Shown piece after piece: positions 29,601-39,600 of a stretch of 64,000 nt of DNA. The stretch covers positions 25,352,551 through 25,416,550 of the forward strand of contig JANAVB010009598.1 in the NCBI GenBank assembly GCA_029216955.1, in the 5' to 3' direction. The DNA is from Iris pallida. Taxonomy: Eukaryota; Streptophyta; Magnoliopsida; Asparagales; Iridaceae. Position 1 is the stretch's first letter; every line of letters starts with the position of its first letter. The position numbers and the translations under genes were made by a program. The notes under the pieces were generated by a model, which was not told the DNA's origin, ran no database searches, and saw nothing but the letters and a program-made list of their open reading frames with translations.

Positions 29601-32000
29601 GTTAACTTCTTACACACGAGTTTTCCTCCGAAGGCTCGTCAACTTCAACTTGAGAGAAAGAAAGGTTTCGATTTCCTAGAACACTTTGAAGATCTAATAT
29701 TACAACTCTTAAATACTCTAGCACTTTTGGTTGGATGACAAATTAAAGCTTCTGTAGAGTAGTAATGGTGGAGTTATTTTGTGGTTGAGAAATTTAAAAT
29801 TTTAAAGCTCAAGCGGATGTCTTCAAAGAGAAGATTCGAGCACTTTAAATAGAACAACCAAGAGAGTTGGTCATTTAATGCTCCATTCATTCAGCGATCG
29901 GTATACCGTCGGTACCAATCGGAATTCCGTCGATATACCGTTCTGTAACGGTAACGGCAATAAATCTAGCCATTGAAGCATTTAATGTTGTGGATCTGAC
30001 CATTCAAAAATTCAAAGTATTGTAAAACGGTATACCGTCGGTATGGACCGGTATTCCATCGGTATGCCAAATTTGTATCCAGAAACTTTTCTGTGAACAA
30101 AATTCGGTATACCGTCGGTATAAACCGATCTACCGTCGGTATGCCAAATTTGTAGACATACTTTTTTGTGAACAAAATTCGGTATACCGTCGGTATAAAC
30201 CGATATACCGTCGGTATGCCAAATTTGTAGACAGAAACTTTTATGTGCACAAAATTCGGTATACCGTCGGTACGAACCGGTGTACCGTCGGTATTCCGTT
30301 TCTGTAAGAAAAATAGAATTTTGGAAAATATTTATATTGGCTTTTGGTTTGTCATCCACCTCAAGTGTTTCACAGTTGTCCTAGACCTTGTACAGACTCT
30401 AGGAACTTGAATCTTTGAGTGTGAGCTTTGAGTATGCCGAGTCTTCAGTCTTTCTTTTACCAGCCTTTTAGTCTTCCAAGAGACTTATTACAATGTCTTT
30501 GTTTTCACGATCTTTTGTAGTTTGCCTTTGGGAGACTTTTAGCAGTGTATCTGATTCTGAAAAGGATAGAGAAACTAAAACACGAAGATGCAGTTAATGT
30601 TATCAAATTCAATGTACCAACAGAAGTTGCTCACGTTGAGCCATAGCTTCATTGATATCTGTTGTAAGGAAAAAATATACGATCAACCTCATCAGTCATA
30701 GACTTAAAGGTCCTGAAATGATCCTTATGAGATTTCTCTCCCTGATTAGCTTTGTATATGCCAACGACCGAGTCGTACATACGAGACAAATCGTGTTTGC
30801 CATCAAACGCCGCTGCTAGGACCTCCCATAATTTCTTAACAAAGTCCGTATTCTGAACCATGGTTTCCACCGATGGTTCCATGGAATCCATCAACTGTGT
30901 AAACAAGCGACTATCATCTCTCCTATTGCTCAAAGATGGGATCAATCTTTGTTGGGGGGTTGTCAGTTAAATGTTTGGACAACCTCATCCCTAGAAGCGT
31001 CTTCTTGACCTTCTTTCGCCAGGTCGAGTAGCCTTCTAGTCCGTCTAACCGTTGGTCGACAAGTCAAATCGAGAAAATCGTTAAATCAGTGTTCGTTGGT
31101 TCCGCCATTGCGTTTTCGACACTAGTGTCTGTAGCACTGCTATTCGCCCTAGTGCTAGTCATCTCGCAATATTTTCGATTGGACCATCGCTTTGATCTTT
31201 TGAACTTGATAATCACATCAACTCTACAAATGCGCTAGTAATGTAGCCAAAACCGACACGCGCATAGGAAGTAAAGATGAAAGTGGATCATACAAGCCAA
31301 GACAGAGAGGTAACCCAAGTTACCCTATGTTAGATCATGATGTGAAGATCAAGTAAGGAAAGAAACAAAGATTCACGCAATACAAGCACCTTGTCTGCTC
31401 TTCGTCAAATTCCTGACACTAACGTTAGAAGTCGGAGGTTCCAACAAACAACACCGATAATGTTTACCCTCTGAGTATCCCAAGTCAATGTTTAGGATAG
31501 GTTCCTGCAAACAAACTTGTTGTTTACCCTCTGTAAATTCCAAAAAGTTCATGTTGGAAAGTCAGAGGTTCCTGCAAACAAATAATTGTTTACCCTCTGA
31601 GGATCGCATCATTTTTATTTTGGAACTAGGTTAGGTAGGGGCGCAACTCGGGCAGGATGGGTCGGGCTTGAGGTCAACCCGAGCCCAACCCGATGAATCA
31701 TAACACTAGCCCGAGCCCGAGCCCGGCCCGACCTCGGGTTCAACATATAAAGCCTAAGACCAAGTCCGGAGGATTGGGTTTGGCTCGGGTTAAACTCGTG
31801 TTGGGTCGGGTCCATCGGGTTAATCGGGCTCTAATATACTATTTGAAACAATTTTAAACAAAATTAATATTAAACACATAATCAAATAGCAATCAAGTCT
31901 TGATCATTACAAAATACAAACTGAAATAAGATTTAGGATAAGGAGTTGAAGAGTTTGGGTGAAGAAATTTAGAATTTACACTTTTTATTTGAGAAGTTTG

Positions 32001-32054
<54 letters not shown>

Positions 32055-33653
32055 TCGGGTTTCGGGTTCTTCGGGTAACCCGGCACATGAACCCAAGTCC
32101 AACCCGATTTATAATCGGGTTCAAATATTTGAACCCAAATCCGAGCCCGAACCCGACTATCTACAACTCTAATCCAACCCATTAACGGGTTTACCCGATC
32201 GGGCTCGGGTTTAGTCCGTCCGAGTTGCACCCCTAAGGTTAGGATTTGGAGGGGTTGGACGGCAACCGGTGGAAAGAAGCAATGGTTAGGATTAGGGTTT
32301 GGCACATGATCCATGGAGGGGGGGCAAGTAGCGGATGGGGGGCTTGGGGGGGGGGGGGGGGGGGGGGGGGTTTACTGTAGCAGCAGCAGAGAAGACTGGA
32401 GGGGGGGGGGGGGGCGTCAACAGGGTGGGGTGCGCTCGCAGTAGGCTGCAGCAATAGGGGTTGGCGGCAGCAATGGCCCCGGGGGGGGGGGGGGGGGGGG
32501 GTTGTTAGGGTTAGGTTTTTGTTTTTCTTTGTGGAGAGAAAGAGAGAGGTGTGGATTTGTTATGGCTCTGATACCATGTATAGTAGAATAATGGGATAGA
32601 TTTTATTAATTAATGAGAACTACATATATATAGGAGAGGCTAACCCCTCTCACTTTTGTTCTTGGCAATGTGGGACTAAATCCCAGTACTAATATTATTA
32701 ATATACTTAACTACTCTATCCATACTTCTATATAGTTCTAGATTTACTAAATTGAAATTATGTTTACATGCATCTATTCTTCCAGGACACCCTACAAGCT
32801 TACCAATAAAACTTAAATACAAATAATGTAACATTTTTTTTCTGAATTTGAATGTTTCTGACATACTATTTTTCTATGAATTTAAACATCTATAAAACAA
32901 AATTGCCAAGCAGAGAAAGGAAACCTAAACATACATACCAATGCAACACCAAAAGATGATACAGAAATCTAATGTATCTAGGCAAGCTCATATACAAGTG
33001 CAAATAAGAAAAGGCATTTAACCTCGAATTAAAACTCCTTGCCACATATCTCCCATGTTCTGCACTAATATGAATTATTCGACCATAAGGATCAGTAGAA
33101 TCTTTGGAAATACCAGCCCACCATCCAACCTGTACGGATTTCCAAAAAACAAATTAGTTTTCTCCATCGATATAGTAGTACAAAGGAAAAACTATTACAT
33201 AAGGTCAAACAACCCAGAGAATCTTCAAAACATAGAAAATCAAATATTTACCAATGGAGTCATAACCAAAATTGGTCAAATCCAAAGTCAACCAAGGAAG
33301 TCACATAAAGTGCATATGATGTTGAGAGCTCTTTTCTAAGGGAAGCTAAGAATGTTCATGTTATTGTGATTAGTAACCACGCAAGTGTTCTAAATGGCAG
33401 TGGAGGCGGCCGCTATCCGCACCGCTTTTGTCGTCGGCTGTGGAGTAGGCGGCCAGCGGAGGTTTGGCGGCATAGACGGAGGTGAGGCAGCAGAGGCGGT
33501 CTCCTAGGCGGAGCAATACCCGACTAGATGTTTTGGCAAAACAATTTTGCAAGCATTATGGACCTATGGTTCACTTTTACAAGACTGAAACATCATAAAT
33601 CTTTGTTGTACAACTTAGTTATGCATAAAACACCCTCAAAATATGCATATTAT

Positions 33654-33687
<34 letters not shown>

Positions 33688-36600
33688 GTAAGTAAAAATG
33701 CCCAAAATATCAAGCTCCTAAGCGGCCTATGTGGTAGGCGGACCATCTCCGTCGCGCACCCGCCTACCGCCATTTAGAACCTTGAACCAAGCTAAGCACC
33801 AGTAAGCAATTATCTCATCCAATCTTATTCCTAAAGCACCTTCTTATGCCAGCTATCATGTTATTGGTTGTTTGCAGGTTCCACTATGGGGGAAGGACCG
33901 AGAAGAGAAAAGAAGGGTCATTGAGATGTTGTAACTACCCTCTCTGTGTGTATTTTAGTTAATTGGTTATCATTTCAGTTAAGATGAGAATATCCAATGA
34001 CCATATTTGTCATTTTATCCATCTACAGTTTTTCTTCCTCAAGGGGTCGCTCCTTCTAGGGGCAAGCTTTATATATCTGAAGAGCAACATAGATTATGTA
34101 TCCTCCCAGTAGACTTCCAGGTTCAATATAAGTCCCTCCCTTTCCTTCATAGCATAGTTCTTTGTTACCATATTATTCCTGCTTACTTAATAAGCATATC
34201 GGTCTTTCCATTTATCCATATTTTTTATTTCTGCAGAGTTTTATCAGTCACATCACGGATTTATATGGGTTAGCAGTACAGTAGGCTTCTGCAGTCCTAA
34301 TAACACATTAGTTCAAGAGAAGTCCCTTTCTCGCCAATAGTAAACTTTGGCCAGTTACTTGGCATCAACTCATTTAGGTTAAACATAGCTGACAACTGGT
34401 TCCAATGGTCAATCCTTGTATTTATTGTTCTTGGACTTCTTTTGGTTGGAAAACCTTGTACAATAATATTATGAAGCATTAACCTAATTTCCCCAGGTAA
34501 AGCTTTTAGAATAGAACTTGGCTTATCCAACAACTTGAATTGCCCAATCTAAAACCATGAACGGTCTTGACAAAGCTGAATATGGGCCTGAAATTATCTT
34601 AATCAGACAACAGATACATTACCACTGAAGAATTTTGAACTATGAAGAGTTATTTTCTTTTCCTTTTGCATCAAAGCAACAATAATAATATCTCAACTCT
34701 AGTTTCATATTACTAGAAATAAGCGTACTTGACATTAGTAAAATTGGTGTGCAAGCTAAAATACAGATCATGCTGGAAACAAATACCATGCTTGCAACTT
34801 GCAATATAACATATATGGACCAAATACATGCTACACCATATGCTCCATTTTATAAGATAAGGCATACAGAAATTGGAATTGCTACTTCATATTCTCATAA
34901 TATCAATTATATTAAATCCAATATACTATGACGAATATGATAAATCTGTAAGTAACCCATGCTCTTAAATTAGTCACGCCAATAAATTGAATTCATTCAT
35001 GTAAAAAAAGACCAGCTATCATTAAGTATGCAACTAAATGTGCTCTGTGAAAGAGCCTACAAGCCAATAAATAATTCTTTTAGTGTGTACTAAGAGAGTT
35101 ACTTTTGAAGTCACAACACTATGGCAATAATTCATTTCAACACAAAATTTATTTCTGTTTGACATATACCAATCCCACTCCAGCACGATCACGAAGGAAA
35201 ATTGCATCATTGTAACGCTCTTCTTCTATGGCTCTCTGCAACAACAAAAATACTTGGTAAAAAAACATTATGACTAAACATGTCAAAGCACCGACAACCA
35301 ACCTTCTTACATTGATATCAGATACAGCGGTACCAACAGAATCATTTCTCTCCGCAGCAGAAATTGCCAGCTTGAGCTTAGCTGCATCAACATAATCCTC
35401 TCTAGCAACAGCATCATTTAATTGCATCTGATACGTTACCAACAATTAGATTCTCTCAATTGCTGGAGTAGCTGCTATTTACTAAAGAATTTAAATACTA
35501 GTTCAAGAACATTGAAACTAAATCCTCGTCAAAATCAAATATTAGAAATTTACCAAAAAATGGATTCTAGAACAAACTCAAGTTGATGAAGAATAGGCTC
35601 CAGTAAACATTAGATCAGTGATGGAATATCCGGAAGGTAAAAAGGAAACTATGTGTCATGACGTTGCATGAAACCCAAGGTTCAAAGTCTCGGTATCAGT
35701 AACAGTATTGGACCCTTTCCACGATTATCAGTACGGGTAGTTTTAGCAGTTCTGTATCGAATTACGATTTTGACTCTTCAGTCTTTTTTTAAATTTATAT
35801 AAAAAATACATAAAACACTCACGGATCCTTTACACAAGTATCGATACCGGCAACTCCAGTGTCCGTATCGTCTTTGAGATACTTGAAGAGTGCACCTTGA
35901 AGGGTTTAATTACTCCAACTTTGGGCACTCTCCAGTTCGTGGATTTATCAATGTTTTATTGGACAGCTTCACCCTCTGATCATCTATCCATCACTGGTTA
36001 TTGATATCTTTGTTGGAGGCAACATGTTATCTTGGAAGAGCAATAAGCGAAGTGGCATGTCTGGTTCTAGCACAGAGTTTAAGTATAGCATCATAGGCTA
36101 GATAATACTGGATGCACGGTGGTGTGTTAGATTTTTGGTTGGAGAACTGCGCTTTGGGCCCTCTTTTGCTATGAGCTTAAAGTGTGACAATAAGTTAGCT
36201 ATCATAGTTCGCAGTATCGGTCGATACCAATCCGATACGGCCGATAACGATACGGTTTGGCATGTCACGATCCGATACCAACCGATACCCGATACTGACC
36301 CATACTGACATCGGCGGTCTTTTTTTCAGTCAATTCGGCAAAGAAAACAGAACGAAAAAGACCAATCAGCAAAGGTGTAAAAGCATAAAAAGGTTATAAA
36401 AGCATGTAAAAGAAGAAAACTTATCTATCGTATGTAAATAAATCGGTAAGGGTGACTACTATTTTATTCAATTTCAAAACTACTAAGAAACAATACTGAA
36501 AATATTAAAATTATGCCTAAATATATAAAATATATTTTCTAAAATGTTAATAATTATTTGCTTTTCGATACCCAAAAAATCCGATACTCCGACCCGAAAC

Positions 36601-39600
36601 CTCTGATACTGCCGATCCCGATACTCATAGGAATGGTCCAATACCGATTGCGATGCCGATACTTTGAACCTTGGTAGCTATGTATATTGCTAAGGATTAT
36701 GTCTTTCATGAGAGGACTAAGCACATTCAGGTTTTCACGACAAGGTAAAGGAGGGGATTGTGATAACTTTTATGTAAAATCTGGACATGATTTAGTTGCA
36801 TAGTTTTTCAGTATTGGCCAATACCAATATAGTTTGGCATGTCCCGATCCGATACTGACGTCTACCGATACCGACGTTGGGAGTCCCTTTCCAAGTAAAT
36901 TCGACCGAGAAAATTGAAGGAAAAAAACCAATCATCAAAAATGTATACGCATAGTAAGATTGTAAAAACATATGTAAATGAAGAAGAAAACCGATCAATA
37001 AGGATGTAAAAGCATAGTAAGATTGTAAAAACATATGTAAATGTAGAAAACATTTTTATCGCTGATAAACTAATCAACAAGGGTGACTATTATTTCATTC
37101 AATTTCAAAACTACTAAAAAGCAACATAGAAAATACTCAAAATTATACCTAAACGTATAAAGTATTTTTTTCTAAATTGTTAATAATCTATTACTAATTG
37201 TTTGCTTTCTGATACTCCAAATCCAAAACCGACGTTGTTGTCGATACCACTTGATCCCGAAACTCAGGAACGGTCAAATACCAATTCCGATACTGCGAAC
37301 CTTGTTTAGCTGATTTGTTTACTGAACACAGGAAATCTAGAGTTAACTTTATATGTGACAAGCTTGCATGTAAAGCATGTATGCTGCACCATGAAGGGGA
37401 GTGTTAAAAGGAGGTATAGGCTTCGAGCCCATTGGCTTATGTAACATGTTCTATATATATGTGTGGTAAGGAAAAGAGCAATAGCCCTTTCCTCCTTAAA
37501 CCTACCCTTCTTCAGTTGCAAACACAAATTTCAAGTGTAATCCAATTTTCAAGAAGATTACTAAGAAACAAAAAACCCATTGATCGATCAATACTTACCT
37601 CTAATAATTTACTGATCTTGAAACCTAAAAAATATTGTATCAATGATTAGAATAAGGATATGTATTTGCTAATGTTAGAGGAGACGGGGTTTAATAGAGC
37701 TGAATGGAAGATAATAATTCGTGAAGACAAGCCAAAATTTTGGGATACGAACTTTTTGTTGTGTTTTATTGGCCAACATGCAAGCCCTCGAGTATCCAAG
37801 AAACAAAATATTACTATATTAGTCACAAATTTCAAAAATATTAATGTTAGGGGAGAAAGAGATGAGCAATGAGGAGCACTGTGATGCTTTTGGAGGGGCT
37901 CGCCAGTGATCTCATTGAATTGGTTTGAGATTATGTTTAAATGCATGCCTTAACCACTCGTATGAGGCATCCCTCGTGACTACTAATAGTCAAGGTAGTC
38001 AAAGGCACAAGGTGCACTCGAGGCGCAAAAGGTCCATATCGTCCGAGATGCAAGGCGCATTTAAGGGACGTGCCCGAACGAAGCAAGATGCAAAAATAAA
38101 AATAATAATAATATACATTAAAAAAATTAGTAATGCAAAAAAATAAAGCCGAATAACATATTAAAACCAACAAAAACATGTTAAAACATAACAAAGTGAA
38201 CTAGGAGAGCAGGAGTAGCAATAATAGTCAACAAAACTAACAAGAGTTTGTATTCTCCTACCACGCTTTTAGTAAATTTTAGTTTTTTTCAGTTCAATTA
38301 CCAACTTTGGCAACCGTGGAAAAGGCTACCTCCCTCCCACTTGTATGCGGTAAGGGTCATCTCCCTCCCTCAAAGTTTTTTGTATAAATATATATATATA
38401 TAAGAACAAAAAAGAAACCATAAGGTGTGCATTTTCTTGGTTGTGCCTTACTGAAAGTCGCACCTTAGGCGGACCTTTGATGCGCCCGAAGAAAAGTGCC
38501 TCACCTAGTGAGATGCGAGGCGCAACTGTTGCGCCTTTCTGCAAGGCGCACCTTTGATTACCATGCTAATAGTTATACCTATCCTCGAGTTACCTTTTGA
38601 TTTCTAGGGTACTGAAGTTGCTTCCTAACTGTCCATACTCAACGTTAGAATTCCCACTTGATTATGAGAGATCGCTCGTCATAAGCTGAAGGAATATTGC
38701 TTGAAAGACGTCCTAGCATAAATGCCACAGAAGCACATCATAACTCTCAGACTATCACAAGTTAGAAAAGAAATCATTATATAGATGTCATATTTCGAAA
38801 TAAGCATCAAGTACAAAAACCTAAGTGCCTAATGTGCATACTGCATAGTGACGGCATTCATAAGGAATAAAGAAACAGAAAAAAGGATAACAAAAGGGTT
38901 CCTCAGGATTTAACAGATGCCCTCAAGTACTGAGATAAAAACAAATATATAAGAAGTAGATAGATTTATTGACTACTGTTGATGTAAAATCAAGATCAAT
39001 ATGAAGTTTCTTTTAGAAACCGACTGTTGCACGGAGTCGTGGACACAAGAAAATGTGTACTTACACGTATCGTGCTCATACCCATCTCTCTATTCTGCAA
39101 CATAGTTGACTACTTATTCTATCTGAAATTGCATGTATACGTACTTGTACCATGTCCTTATCCATATCCGCTTATACCCGTTTCTCTATTCTGCAACATA
39201 GTTGACTACTTATTCTATCTGAAATTGCATGTATCCGTACTTGTACCATGTCCTTATCCATATCCATATCCGTCTTCATGCAACATAGCATACCGAAGAA
39301 AGAAGGCAGAAAATGGAACCAGGTGGAGAAGTGTCTTCTTGTGATAAAAGAATATAATGGACAAAAGAATGCTACAATAATTGATGAGGGAAGGAGTCAC
39401 AAAGAAAAATAGAAGTAGAAATGTGTGTGTTTGAGAGAGAGAGAGAGAGAGAGAGATAGCACCCACAGGAAAATAGGCGAGGCAAGTAAAGAAAAACCAC
39501 CAAAATATCATGAACCTGATCTTGACTTAGGACTCCCACTTTTCATTATGATAGATGACCTTCGATCATCGTAAAACACTTTTTTGAAGTTTTTCTAGTT

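Larger units (their letters stand above)
21127..30622 (-). mobile_element. Ty1/copia retrotransposon B (inner element, SIRE-like)
   Basis: 9.5 kb with LTRs at both ends, a tRNA-Met primer site, a polypurine tract and gag, PR, INT, RT, RNase H in copia order on the minus strand. An additional ORF lies between RNase H and the 3' LTR, where SIRE-clade elements carry an env-like gene. Inserted in gag of element A with duplication GAAGC (21122-21126) and GAAGT (30623-30627). All pol genes carry frameshifts, so it is not autonomous now. Confidence 0.9.
17959..32711 (-). mobile_element. Ty1/copia retrotransposon A (outer element, Ale/Retrofit-like)
   Basis: Bounded by short LTRs (17959-18075 and 32577-32711) and a perfect 5 bp duplication TACTC (17954-17958 and 32712-32716). 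Its own length is about 5.25 kb once element B (21127-30622 plus duplication) is removed. It reads gag, protease, partial integrase, RT and decayed RNase H on the minus strand, the same orientation as EX1. It is defective: the integrase core is deleted, gag is interrupted and there are stops in pol. The family name rests on the LTR start TGTTAAGTATATTAATAATA and the short LTR; it is tentative. Confidence 0.88.
13938..33022 (-). other. EX1 intron 4 (19.1 kb)
   Basis: From the low-coordinate end: AT-rich sequence (13938-14400), a G30 tract, a tandem segmental duplication (14717-17429), plain AT-rich sequence (17430-17953), the nested retrotransposons A and B (17959-32711), then about 310 bp of plain AT-rich sequence to exon 4. 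The two flanking exons share a split Arg codon that reads correctly across the intron. Confidence 0.88.

Noticed and set aside
34297..34533. 78-codon minus-strand ORF in EX1 intron 3
   Set aside because: No motif recognised, no EX1 similarity and no splice fit; it could be a fragment of an old gene or transposon, but I cannot support it.
35640..35890. A sixth family 1 MITE copy
   Set aside because: Some CGGTATC-like words are present, but neither ends nor target duplication could be found.
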